DNA from: Bacteroidota bacterium
GTDB lineage: Bacteria; Bacteroidota; Bacteroidia; Chitinophagales; Chitinophagaceae
Length of the DNA stretch: 40,824 bases
NCBI GenBank assembly: GCA_947487525.1
Contig: CANKWR010000010.1
Location: 1 to 40,824 of the forward strand
Direction of reading: 5' to 3'
Of this stretch, positions 23,183-31,684 are shown piece by piece. How positions within the stretch are numbered: the first letter of the stretch is position 1; each line of letters begins with the position of its first letter. The notes under the pieces are model-generated. The model saw only the letters and a list, made by a program, of their open reading frames with translations. It was not told where the DNA came from and made no database searches. The position numbers and the translations under genes are program-made.

Positions 23183-24373
23183 TTGAAATTTATTGATTTA
23201 GGGCTGGACGAGAAGATATTGGAAGGAATTGATGCAATGGGTTATGAAACAGCCACGCCTGTGCAACAACAAGTAATGGTGCCTATTTTGGAGGGAAAGG
23301 ATATTATTGCTGCAGCGCAAACCGGAACTGGAAAGACTGCCGCTTTTTTATTACCACTTTTACATCGACTATTAACCATGCCACATACGGCAGGGGATAT
23401 TAATGCAATGATAATTGTACCTACGCGTGAGCTGGCAATTCAAATTGCGGAAAGTATTGAAGGCCTCTCTTATTTTACCGATGTGAGTTCCATTGCTGTT
23501 TATGGCGGTGGTGATGGCAATTCATTTACTGCCGAGAAAAAAGCATTGACTAGCGGGGTGGATATAGTAGTGTGTACACCAGGGCGCATGATTGCGCATT
23601 TAAATATGGGCTATGTTAAATTGAAGGGATTAAAGTATTTAGTGTTGGATGAGGCAGACAGAATGTTGGACATGGGCTTTAGCGAAGACCTTGCCAAAAT
23701 CACCACCTTCTTACCTAAAGAGCGACAAAATTTACTTTTCTCTGCAACTATGCCGGTGAAAATGAGAGACTTGGCGAAAAAAATATTAAAAGATCCTGTT
23801 GAAATTAATATTGCCATTTCGAAACCGCCAGAACAAATTACCCAAAAGGCATTTGTGGTGTATGAAGCACAAAAAGTGCCCATTATCAAGGACATGTTAA
23901 GGTCCAAGAAATTTACGAAAGTCATTGTTTTTTGTTCTAAAAAGCAAAACGTAAAAGTATTGACCTCGGAATTAAAACGGGCTAAATTAGCTGCAGAAGA
24001 AATTCATTCTGACTTAGATCAAAAAAGTAGAGAGCAATATTTGCAGGACTTTAGAAATCAAAAAACCAATATACTGGTAGCTACGGATATTCTTAGCCGA
24101 GGTATTGATATTGACGATATTGATTTGGTTATTAATTATGATGTACCCAACGATGGGGAGGATTATATCCACCGCATTGGACGTACCGCCCGAGCAGCCA
24201 CCACCGGCACGGCCTTTACCTTAGTGGGTGAAAAAGAACAATCTAAATTTGCCACCATTGAGGAATTATTGGGCGCTCCGGTATTGAAGGGAGCGGTCCC
24301 TGCTGAATTTGGCCCGACGCCAGAATACAAGCCCAAGGCTGGAGCTAGAAAAAGCTTCGGAAAACGTAGGTAA
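23183..24373 (+). CDS. DEAD-box RNA helicase (RhlE-like)
   Basis: 396 residues with all helicase motifs: Q motif around GYETATPVQQQV, motif I AAQTGTGKTAAF, Ia PTRELA, Ib TPGR, motif II LDEADRMLDMGF, III SAT, IV VIVFCSKK, V ATDILSRGIDI, VI HRIGRTARA. A short basic tail (GARKSFGKRR) follows, likely RNA binding. Such helicases remodel RNA during ribosome assembly and cold adaptation. The start is the TTG at 23183, giving the N terminus MKFIDLGLDEKI usual for relatives; a longer frame from 23117 would begin upstream of the promoter box. The HYC_CC_PP-type gene follows after 17 bp. Confidence 0.93.
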   Translation: MKFIDLGLDEKILEGIDAMGYETATPVQQQVMVPILEGKDIIAAAQTGTGKTAAFLLPLLHRLLTMPHTAGDINAMIIVPTRELAIQIAESIEGLSYFTDVSSIAVYGGGDGNSFTAEKKALTSGVDIVVCTPGRMIAHLNMGYVKLKGLKYLVLDEADRMLDMGFSEDLAKITTFLPKERQNLLFSATMPVKMRDLAKKILKDPVEINIAISKPPEQITQKAFVVYEAQKVPIIKDMLRSKKFTKVIVFCSKKQNVKVLTSELKRAKLAAEEIHSDLDQKSREQYLQDFRNQKTNILVATDILSRGIDIDDIDLVINYDVPNDGEDYIHRIGRTARAATTGTAFTLVGEKEQSKFATIEELLGAPVLKGAVPAEFGPTPEYKPKAGARKSFGKRR

Positions 24374-24381
24374 ATTCTTAT

Positions 24382-24389
24382 TACCTTTG
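24382..24389 (+). promoter_or_regulatory. -7 box TACCTTTG directly before the small Cys-rich gene
   Basis: Perfect TAnnTTTG whose G is only 2 nt from the ATG at 24391. With the usual 4-5 nt distance transcription would start at about 24394, exactly at the second codon, GTG. Either the real start is that GTG (leaderless, protein MKKAF...) or the box is a coincidence and the gene is read from upstream. Confidence 0.4.
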
Positions 24390-24390
24390 T

Positions 24391-24777
24391 ATGGTGAAAA
24401 AAGCATTTGTTTTATTGTTGTTATGTGTATATAGTTTTTCCTCCATTGGAGCGACGATACATATGCATTATTGCATGAACAAATTTGCTGGCTGGTCCTT
24501 TAGTAAAACCAAAAAGGACAAGTGTAGCAAATGCGGAATGGTCAAAGCAGGATGTTGTAAGGATAAAAAGAAGCAGGTTAAATTATCACTTGATCAGGAA
24601 AAAGCTACTTCATCCAATGTGTTGCAGTTGCCGTTTTCTTCTCCAATTGCTTTTAATCATGCGCAGGAATTTAACAATCCAATTGTCAATACGGCAAAGG
24701 CCTTGGTTTATTTACACGGGCCTCCTATAATTTTGCACAAGCATCCCCAGGCCTTTTTTGCTACCTTCTTAATTTGA
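24391..24777 (+). CDS. Small exported Cys-rich protein of the HYC_CC_PP type
   Basis: 128 residues (127 if the GTG at 24394 is used). A signal peptide (KKAFVLLLLCVYSFSSIGA) is followed by the three motifs that name this Bacteroidota family: HYC in MHYCMNKFAGWS, a CSKCG then GCC in KAGCCKDKKK, and PP in LHGPPI near the C terminus. The clustered Cys and His suggest periplasmic metal binding; family function is not established to my knowledge. It precedes the HMA-TonB receptor by 51 bp on the same strand, so the two likely form a metal-handling unit. Confidence 0.75.
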   Translation: MVKKAFVLLLLCVYSFSSIGATIHMHYCMNKFAGWSFSKTKKDKCSKCGMVKAGCCKDKKKQVKLSLDQEKATSSNVLQLPFSSPIAFNHAQEFNNPIVNTAKALVYLHGPPIILHKHPQAFFATFLI

Positions 24778-24828
24778 TGGGTCAATCTAAATAGCTTTTC
24801 TATTTAATTATTGATCAAATCAAATAAA

Positions 24829-27378
24829 ATGAAATTTATAAAATATAGCTTATTACTGCTATTGACATTGAGTCAATTATCACTTGCTGCGCAGGATACA
24901 AAAAAAACAAAGGTAACTAGTACCCAATTTAAAGTTTTTGGTGTTTGCGAACAATGCAAATCGAGGATTGAATTGGCGGTGAAAATAAAAGGAGTTAGTT
25001 TGGGTATTTGGGATGAAGATTCAAAAATGCTCCAACTTGAATATGATTCAACGGTTGTCTCATTAGAGAAAATAAAAAATAGAGTAGTACTCGTTGGCCA
25101 TGACATTGAGGAGAAAAAAGCGAAAGACGTCATTTACAAGGCACTACCTGCCTGCTGTCATTATAGAGAAATGGACGAGGATGAAAGTCATGACGATGTA
25201 GTGGATGTAATCAAAGGCGTTGTTGTACAAGAAGGCAGTAATGGAAAATTCGAACCCTTACCCAATGCAAGTATCTATTGGCTTGGAACCAATAAGGGAA
25301 TAGTCACGGATAGTTTGGGTATTTTTGCCATTGCCACGAATGCCGATAGTAAAAAATTAGTTATTAATTATATTGGATACAAAGCGGACACCATTAACGT
25401 TATACATTCGAATGATGTAAAAGTAATTTTAGCTTCAAAAGGCCAATTAAATGATGTAACGGTGATGAGTCGTCAACTAGGTAGCTTTATTTCTTATTTA
25501 AATCCCATTCGAACCCAAGTGATGACAGGGGCAGAATTATTGAAAGCGGCCTGTTGTAATTTAAGTGAGAGTTTTGAAACCAATCCTTCCGTGGATGTTT
25601 CTTATAATGATGCTGTGACGGGCTCAAAACAAATACAATTATTGGGATTAAGCGGGAATTACACACAGTTAACAATTGAAAATTTACCAGGTCCTCGCGG
25701 CTTAGCAACACCATTGGGACTCAATGCCATTGCGGGTCCTTGGATTGAAAGTATACAACTAACAAAAGGCGTTGGTTCGGTAGCCAATGGATTTGAAAGT
25801 ATTGCTGGACAAATTAATGTGGAGCTAAAAAAACCAGAATCGGCTGAAAAGCTTTTAGGCAATATTTATGTGAATGGACAAGGTAAAACCGATTTAAATT
25901 TAAATTTAGCGACCAAGCTCAACTCAAAATGGTCTACAGGATTATTATTGCATCATAATTTTCTTTACAATGGCGTAGACATGAATAAGGATGGCTTTAA
26001 GGATTTGCCTACTGGCAATGAAACAAGTATCGTGAATCGATATAAGTACGACAATAGCAATGGATTACTTGGACAATTTGGTGTTAAGGTATTGAGTAGT
26101 TCAAGGCTAGGAGGAGAGTTAAACTATGCGCCTAGCATGGATAAAAGTTTGTTGAATAAATATGGCATATCCATTAATACGGAACGATATGAGCTGTTTG
26201 CAAAAATGGGCTATGTTTTTCCACAAGAAAAATATAAAAGTATTGGCTTTCAAATGAACTTAGTGGACCACACACAAAGCTCTTATTTTGGATTAAGGAA
26301 TTACAATGCTAATCAAAAAAGTTTTTACGGAAATCTAATTTATCAATCCATCATTAGCTCAACGATTCATAAATTCAGGACAGGCTTAAGTTTTCAATAT
26401 GATAATTACCATGAAAACTTAAGTAATACGCATTATGCTCGAAAGGAAATAGTTCCTGGTGCATTTTTTGAATACACCTACACCCCCAATGAAAAATGGA
26501 GTATGGTAGCGGGATTAAGAGGAGATAACAATAATTTATTTGGTGATTTTATTACCCCTCGATTAAATATCAGGTATGAGCCTACTGCGGGAACCGTGAT
26601 TCGTTTTAGTGCAGGTAGGGGTCAAAGAACGGCCAATATTTTCGCCGAAAATAACAGTGTAATGGTAAGTGCAAGACAGTTGGTCATTGTTCCCTCAACG
26701 TCCAATGGTGGCTATGGCTTATTACCTGAAGTTGCTTGGAATAAAGGGATAAGTGTAGATCAGAAATTAAATTTATTTGGAAATCCTGCATCTCTAAGCC
26801 TCGACTTTTTTAGAAATGATTTTAGCAATCAAGTCATTGTTGATTTAGAAAATACAAGAGCAGTTAGCTTTTACAATTTAACAGGCAAATCATTTTCTAA
26901 TAGTTTTCAATCGGAATTGGAAATCAATCCTGTTAAAAGGTTGGATGTTCGTTTAGCGTATCGCTATTTTGACGTTTTTCAAACCTATAGTGGTCAGTTA
27001 TTAGAGCGTCCATTTATTGCGAAGCATAGTGCTTTTGTTAGTTTGGATTACAATACGGCAAGTAACTGGAAATTTATTTATACCATCAACTATAATGGCC
27101 CCAAACGCATTACCAATACGTCATTGAATCCGGCTAATTTTCAATTAGGCAACTATGCTCCTGATTATTTTTTAATGAATGCGCAGCTTTCTAAATCTTT
27201 TGAAAAAAAACACCCAATGGATTTTTATATAGGTGTTGAAAACATCACTAATTTTTTACAACAAACCGCCATCGTATCTGCTGCACAACCATTTAGTCCT
27301 TACTTTGATGCATCCATGATTTGGGGGCCGACTACAGGAAGCATGTTGTATGTTGGTTGGAGAATAAAAATTAAATAA
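24829..27378 (+). CDS. TonB-dependent receptor with N-terminal HMA domain (probable metal receptor)
   Basis: 849 residues. Order of domains: signal peptide (to about residue 22, SLAAQ); a heavy-metal-associated domain with C40-x2-C43 in GVCEQCKSRIE; a short Cys-Cys segment (PACCHYREMDEDESHDD); a carboxypeptidase-regulatory-like beta-sandwich; a plug with KAACCNLSESFETNPSVDV and QIQLLGLSG; then a 22-strand-type barrel ending YVGWRIKIK. Fusion of a CxxC metallochaperone-like domain to a receptor suggests import of copper or a similar metal. The start is ATG 24829; an ATG-like position six codons earlier lacks support. It follows the HYC_CC_PP-type gene and probably shares its transcript. The metal identity is inference. 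Confidence 0.88.
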   Translation: MKFIKYSLLLLLTLSQLSLAAQDTKKTKVTSTQFKVFGVCEQCKSRIELAVKIKGVSLGIWDEDSKMLQLEYDSTVVSLEKIKNRVVLVGHDIEEKKAKDVIYKALPACCHYREMDEDESHDDVVDVIKGVVVQEGSNGKFEPLPNASIYWLGTNKGIVTDSLGIFAIATNADSKKLVINYIGYKADTINVIHSNDVKVILASKGQLNDVTVMSRQLGSFISYLNPIRTQVMTGAELLKAACCNLSESFETNPSVDVSYNDAVTGSKQIQLLGLSGNYTQLTIENLPGPRGLATPLGLNAIAGPWIESIQLTKGVGSVANGFESIAGQINVELKKPESAEKLLGNIYVNGQGKTDLNLNLATKLNSKWSTGLLLHHNFLYNGVDMNKDGFKDLPTGNETSIVNRYKYDNSNGLLGQFGVKVLSSSRLGGELNYAPSMDKSLLNKYGISINTERYELFAKMGYVFPQEKYKSIGFQMNLVDHTQSSYFGLRNYNANQKSFYGNLIYQSIISSTIHKFRTGLSFQYDNYHENLSNTHYARKEIVPGAFFEYTYTPNEKWSMVAGLRGDNNNLFGDFITPRLNIRYEPTAGTVIRFSAGRGQRTANIFAENNSVMVSARQLVIVPSTSNGGYGLLPEVAWNKGISVDQKLNLFGNPASLSLDFFRNDFSNQVIVDLENTRAVSFYNLTGKSFSNSFQSELEINPVKRLDVRLAYRYFDVFQTYSGQLLERPFIAKHSAFVSLDYNTASNWKFIYTINYNGPKRITNTSLNPANFQLGNYAPDYFLMNAQLSKSFEKKHPMDFYIGVENITNFLQQTAIVSAAQPFSPYFDASMIWGPTTGSMLYVGWRIKIK

Positions 27379-27396
27379 ATCTATTATATCCTTCTT

Positions 27397-27456
27397 GTCG
27401 ATTATTAAAGTGTAAATTTGCGCGGAATTCCCCTCCAGTAAACTTTAATAATCGAC
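27397..27456. repeat. Perfect 15-bp inverted repeat flanking the phnA-like promoter
   Basis: Left arm GTCGATTATTAAAGT (27397-27411) and right arm ACTTTAATAATCGAC (27442-27456) are exact reverse complements, separated by 30 bp; two more pairs form inside after one mismatch. The right arm ends 3 bp before ATG 27460. The loop contains the perfect -7 box TAAATTTG. Confidence 0.85.
27413..27420 (+). promoter_or_regulatory. -7 promoter box TAAATTTG of the phnA-like gene
   Basis: Perfect TAnnTTTG inside the loop of the inverted repeat. Transcription would start near 27425, giving a 35-nt leader that holds only the right arm. Confidence 0.55.
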
Positions 27457-27459
27457 GTT

Positions 27460-28026
27460 ATGAAATCAAGACTTTCCAATACTTTAAAAGATAGAGCACA
27501 AGGCTTATGTGAACTTTGTGCAACCAATGAAGCTACTTGTGCTTATGCGGTTAGTCCAAAAAATAGCGATGTAATTGAAAACGAAGTTGCTTTATGTGAC
27601 CAGTGTGTATCTATTTTGGAGGGTTCCGATGCAGGCAGTCATTGGCAATGTTTGGCTGGGAGCATCTGGAATACCGAACCAAGTGTGCAAGCTTTGAGTT
27701 ACCGAATATTATATGGGGTAAAAGACCAAGAATGGGCAAATGAAATTTTAACCTCTGTGGAGTTAGATGAAGCGGTGGTTACCTGGGCGGAGAGCGCTTA
27801 TCAGGTTGCGGATAAACATGTGGATAGCAATGGAACTTTATTGGAAAATGGGGATACCATTGTGTTAACGCAGCAACTCAATGTAAAAGGAGCGAATTTC
27901 ATGGCGCCGAAAGGAACCATTGTTCGAAAAATTAGATTAGTCCCCGACAATGCGGAACAAATTGAAGGTAAAGTGAATGGGGATACCATTGTGATATTGA
28001 CAAAATTTGTAAAAAAATCGGTTTAG
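27460..28026 (+). CDS. PhnA/YjdM-like zinc-ribbon protein
   Basis: 188 residues. The N-terminal zinc ribbon has CELC and CDQC pairs around residues 17-50. The C-terminal PhnA domain is clear: DSNGTLLENGDTIVLTQQLN, KGANFMAPKGTIVRKIRLV and GKVNGDTIVILTKFVKK. E. coli YjdM (formerly PhnA) has this ribbon-plus-domain layout and is linked by name only to phosphonate use; its biochemical role is not settled. The middle 60 residues (IWNTEPSVQALSYRIL and DQEWANEIL) are longer than in YjdM. It has its own promoter within the inverted repeat and a terminator 45 bp downstream, so it is monocistronic. Confidence 0.88.
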   Translation: MKSRLSNTLKDRAQGLCELCATNEATCAYAVSPKNSDVIENEVALCDQCVSILEGSDAGSHWQCLAGSIWNTEPSVQALSYRILYGVKDQEWANEILTSVELDEAVVTWAESAYQVADKHVDSNGTLLENGDTIVLTQQLNVKGANFMAPKGTIVRKIRLVPDNAEQIEGKVNGDTIVILTKFVKKSV

Positions 28027-28071
28027 ACTTATAGCGTGCTACTAGTCATTGAAACGCTTGAATAATTTAAT

Positions 28072-28103
28072 AAAAAAGCCACCCCATATGGAGTGGCTTT
28101 TTT
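28072..28103 (+). terminator. Terminator of the phnA-like gene
   Basis: A6 then GCCACCCC-ATAT-GGAGTGGC (one C-A mismatch on this strand, G-T pair on the other) then T6. The remaining 150 bp up to the methyltransferase start hold only a GATATTTG box (28227-28234, one mismatch to TAnnTTTG). Confidence 0.8.
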
Positions 28104-28252
28104 AGGATACCTATTAATACAATCACCTATCATTAAACAAAATGCGTGTAAAATAAAGTTAAAAAGAGTGGCCAGGGAAATAAGAAAAAATACAAACATT
28201 TATTAGGACCAACGCAGTACTTTTAAGATATTTGTTATGTAAAATATTTATT

Positions 28253-28879
28253 ATGAATGTAGAAATGGCCTACCGAGATTGGTCTTTACAATATGATACC
28301 AATCTAAATAAAACAAGGGACTTGGAAGCCATTGCATTAAATGAAACACTTGGCCAGTATCAATTTGAACATTGTTTAGAAATAGGTTGTGGTACAGGAA
28401 AGAATACAGGCTGGTTAGGACAAATTTGTCAAAAAGTTACAGCAGTGGACTTAACAAAAGAAATGCTGGAAATTGCAAAATCAAAAATGAATGCAGCAAA
28501 TATCAATTTTGTCATTGCAGACATCAATGAGGAATGGAATTTCGCAAACAATGAATATGATTTAGCCACTTTTAGTTTAGTATTGGAACATATTCAAGAT
28601 TTGGAACCCGTTTTCGAGAAATTATCAAAAGTGATGGTACAAGATGGATATGTTTATATTGGAGAGCTTCATCCATTTAAACAATATGCAGGTTCAAAGG
28701 CAAGATTTATGACTGAACACGGCGAACAAGTTGTAGATTGTTACAATCATCATTTATCTGATTTTTATACTGCTGCCCAAAAAGCAGGATTTGTCATTGA
28801 GCAATTTAATGAGTATTTTGATGATAATGACAGGACCAGCATTCCAAGAATTTTGACTATTTTATGCAAGAAAATTTAA
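28253..28879 (+). CDS. SAM-dependent methyltransferase (Methyltransf_11/25 type)
   Basis: A 208-residue class I methyltransferase: motif I CLEIGCGTGKNTGWL, acidic end of strand 2 in AVDLTKEMLEIAKSKM, motif II region FVIADINEEW, and EYDLATFSLVLEHIQDLE (motif IV and post-IV, as in small-molecule methyltransferases). The N terminus AYRDWSLQYDTNLNKTRDLE is typical of this subgroup. The substrate is unknown. The start is ATG 28253; the upstream frame begins within the promoter box. The arginase-family gene follows after 21 bp, likely co-transcribed. Confidence 0.85.
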   Translation: MNVEMAYRDWSLQYDTNLNKTRDLEAIALNETLGQYQFEHCLEIGCGTGKNTGWLGQICQKVTAVDLTKEMLEIAKSKMNAANINFVIADINEEWNFANNEYDLATFSLVLEHIQDLEPVFEKLSKVMVQDGYVYIGELHPFKQYAGSKARFMTEHGEQVVDCYNHHLSDFYTAAQKAGFVIEQFNEYFDDNDRTSIPRILTILCKKI

Positions 28880-28900
28880 ATTGAAAAAATTATCAATGGT

Positions 28901-29848
28901 ATGAAGATTAAATTAATCAAAAATAGATCTGATATTGGCGCCGGCACTAGGGGGTCCGACATGGGGGTTGATGCGATTGAAATAGCAGCGATTAATCAAA
29001 ACAACGATTATTTTAATCGCCACTTATTTCAAGATGTAGAAACACATAATGAAACTATCTACAATAAAAACACCAACACATTCGCCAAAAGAATTGAACA
29101 TGTTGTGGAGCAATGCCAAAGGGTGGCTGACGCTGTTTGTGAAAATTTAGAACAAGGTTTTTTCCCCATTGTACTTTCGGGAGATCACTCTTCGGCACTA
29201 GGCACCATTAGTGGCATTAAAAAAGCATTTCCACATCAACAAATTGGAGTGATCTGGCTTGATGCACATGCCGACTTGCACTCTCCTTTCACTTCTCCTT
29301 CAGGCAATATCCATGGAATGCCGTTGGCGGCTGCACTGGGATTTGACAATTTAGATTGTAAAATAAATGAACCGGGCGATATTACGATTGGTCATTGGAA
29401 TAATTTAAAAAATATAGGAATACCCGCTGCCAAAATAGTTCCAGCGCATTTGGTATATATCGGGGTGCGTGATTATGAAGCAGCAGAGCAATATGCGATT
29501 GAACAAAATAAAATTAAACATATAAAAGTGGATGAGTTGCGGTTTCTTGGTTTGGCTACTTGTATTCAAGAAGCCATTGATCAACTTGCTAACTGTGATT
29601 TTATCTATATATCCTTTGATGTAGATTCAATGGATTGTGACAAAATATCTTATGGAACAGGCACTCCAGTGCCGCAGGGTTTATTGCCTGAAGAAATATT
29701 GCAAATTTTTGATTTGTTTTTAGCCACAAACAAAGTAGGCTGCATTGAATTTACTGAAGTAAATCCCTTGCTAGACAATAAAGGAAATAAAATGGCAGAG
29801 ACTGCTTTTCAGGTGCTTGATCATATTTCAAATAAAATCCCCAACTAG
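28901..29848 (+). CDS. Arginase-family ureohydrolase
   Basis: A 315-residue ureohydrolase with the complete binuclear manganese site: LSGDHSSALG, WLDAHADLHSP, SFDVDSMD and EFTEVNP. The length, the N-terminal GAGTRGSDMGVDAIEIA and the substrate-loop pattern resemble arginase rather than agmatinase or formiminoglutamase. Expected reaction: arginine to ornithine and urea. There is no signal peptide. Its stop is one base before the ATG of the GH32 gene. Confidence 0.9.
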   Translation: MKIKLIKNRSDIGAGTRGSDMGVDAIEIAAINQNNDYFNRHLFQDVETHNETIYNKNTNTFAKRIEHVVEQCQRVADAVCENLEQGFFPIVLSGDHSSALGTISGIKKAFPHQQIGVIWLDAHADLHSPFTSPSGNIHGMPLAAALGFDNLDCKINEPGDITIGHWNNLKNIGIPAAKIVPAHLVYIGVRDYEAAEQYAIEQNKIKHIKVDELRFLGLATCIQEAIDQLANCDFIYISFDVDSMDCDKISYGTGTPVPQGLLPEEILQIFDLFLATNKVGCIEFTEVNPLLDNKGNKMAETAFQVLDHISNKIPN

Positions 29849-29849
29849 T

Positions 29850-31349
29850 ATGATGCGTCTTTACATTCAATCATGTGTACTGTTATTAATAATGACTTGC
29901 GGTTTCTTCAACAGCAATGCGCAAAATTTAATCAGTAAAGACACCATTAATAATGAAAGATTGTATAGACCTTATATTCATTTCACCCCAAAAACAGGTT
30001 GGATGAATGATCCCAATGGGATGTTTTTTCAAAACGGCACATACCATTTATATTATCAATTTTATCCAAATGCCACTGTATGGGGACCAATGCATTGGGG
30101 GCATGCCACTAGCAAGGATTTAATTCATTGGGAGCATAAGCCCATTGCAATTTATCCCGACAGTCTAGGATTAATATTTTCGGGTAGCGCAGTAGTTGAT
30201 AAGAATAATACATCGGGCTTGGGTACTCAAAAAAATCCACCAATCATTTCTATATTCACGCAGCATTCTATGGAAGGCGAGAAAGCGGGGAAAAATAATT
30301 TTCAAAACCAGAGTATTGCGTACAGCAATGACGGCGGAAATACTTGGAAAATGTATACTGGCAATCCGGTGATTAAAAATCCAGGCATCAATGATTTTAG
30401 AGATCCTAAAGTATTATGGCATGAACCTACTAAGCGCTGGATTATGGTTTTAGCGGTTAAAAATAAAGTTTTCTTGTATAGTTCAGCCAATTTAAAAGAA
30501 TGGGATAAGGAATCGGACTTTGGTGAGCTACTGGGCAACCATGAGGGAGTTTGGGAATGTCCAGATTTATTTCAATTGTCAGGTAATGGAAAAAACTATT
30601 GGGTGCTCTCTGTAAGCGTGAATCCGGGCGGTCCCAATAAAGGCTCTGCTACCCAATATTTTGTGGGTGATTTTGATGGACATCAATTCAGCACCAATTC
30701 AAATAAAACAAAGTGGTTGGATTATGGCACAGATAATTATGCTGGAGTAACTTTTTCCAATACGGGCAATAGAAAAATAGCAATTGGTTGGATGAGCAAT
30801 TGGTTGTATGCACAACAAGTGCCAACCTATAAATGGAGAAGTGCGATGACCATTGGAAGAGAATTGGGCTTGCAGGAAGTAGGCGAGGAAATGTTTGTCA
30901 CTTCAATGCCTGTGAAGGAATTGAAATTTTATAAATCGAGCGTTTTATCTGAGGGGCCAATTACCCAAACATCGGCCTACCAATTAAATGTACAAGGTTC
31001 GAAAATCAATAGCTTTACCATTACCTTACAAAATGAGGAAGGAGAGTCCTTAGACTTTGGTTATGACCAAGCAACCAACCAATATTTTATAGATCGAAGT
31101 TTTGCAGGGGTGCATGATTTTCATAAGGAGTTTGCAGCTTTACACTCCGCTCCTAGAATAAGTACAAATTCTAATTTTACTTTCAAAGTACTTATTGACA
31201 AAACGTCTATTGAAATATTTGCAGACAATGGATTGACTGTCATGACGGACATTTTTTTTCCTTCAAGTCCCTACAATAGTGTGACCATTCAGTCAACAAA
31301 TGAGGAGCTTCGAAAAAATATAAAAATGAGTTCATTTTTGGCGCAGTAA
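29850..31349 (+). CDS. Secreted GH32 beta-fructosidase (levanase/invertase-like)
   Basis: About 499 residues. The signal peptide is MMRLYIQSCVLLLIMTCGFF to SNAQ. GH32 active-site motifs in order: WMNDPNGMFF (nucleophile Asp), SGSAVVD, FRDPKV (RDP box, transition-state stabiliser) and WECPDLF (EC box, acid/base Glu). A C-terminal beta-sandwich (TFKVLIDKTSIEIFADNG) completes the family architecture. It should release fructose from sucrose, inulin or levan in the periplasm or outside. The start is ATG 29850 or 29853, one base after the arginase stop (TAG-T-ATG). No fructose transporter or fructokinase is nearby, and the arginase linkage is unexpected. Confidence 0.93.
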   Translation: MMRLYIQSCVLLLIMTCGFFNSNAQNLISKDTINNERLYRPYIHFTPKTGWMNDPNGMFFQNGTYHLYYQFYPNATVWGPMHWGHATSKDLIHWEHKPIAIYPDSLGLIFSGSAVVDKNNTSGLGTQKNPPIISIFTQHSMEGEKAGKNNFQNQSIAYSNDGGNTWKMYTGNPVIKNPGINDFRDPKVLWHEPTKRWIMVLAVKNKVFLYSSANLKEWDKESDFGELLGNHEGVWECPDLFQLSGNGKNYWVLSVSVNPGGPNKGSATQYFVGDFDGHQFSTNSNKTKWLDYGTDNYAGVTFSNTGNRKIAIGWMSNWLYAQQVPTYKWRSAMTIGRELGLQEVGEEMFVTSMPVKELKFYKSSVLSEGPITQTSAYQLNVQGSKINSFTITLQNEEGESLDFGYDQATNQYFIDRSFAGVHDFHKEFAALHSAPRISTNSNFTFKVLIDKTSIEIFADNGLTVMTDIFFPSSPYNSVTIQSTNEELRKNIKMSSFLAQ

Positions 31350-31419
31350 AATAAGCTTAAGTAAACCCCATTCTTTTATTCAATATTTAGTCTTAAATTG
31401 AGTACTTAAATAATAATAT

Positions 31420-31644
31420 ATGTCAACAAAAATCACCATCAACCACAACGGATCCATTAAAGTAGAAGGCGAATTTACAATTGTAGATAGAGAAGGAAAT
31501 CAATATGATTTAGCAGGAAGAGAAGTTATTGGGTTGTGCCGCTGTGGATTAAGCAAAAACAAGCCATTTTGTGATGGAGCACATAACGGAAACTTTGAGC
31601 ATGAAGCAAAGGCATTTGCTTTGCCTCCTAAAAAAACTTTGTAG
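31420..31644 (+). CDS. CDGSH iron-sulfur domain protein
   Basis: 74 residues. The [2Fe-2S] cluster motif is complete: LCRCGLSKNKPFCDGAH (C-x-C-x9-C-x3-H). Small single-motif bacterial CDGSH proteins are cytoplasmic electron or cluster carriers; the partner is not indicated by the neighbourhood. It follows the GH32 gene by 70 bp and precedes the DUF1569-like gene by 40 bp on the same strand; no terminator is visible between them. Confidence 0.92.
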   Translation: MSTKITINHNGSIKVEGEFTIVDREGNQYDLAGREVIGLCRCGLSKNKPFCDGAHNGNFEHEAKAFALPPKKTL

Positions 31645-31684
31645 TCATTGTCAAGGAAGGTATAAAAGTTAAATAATATACTTA

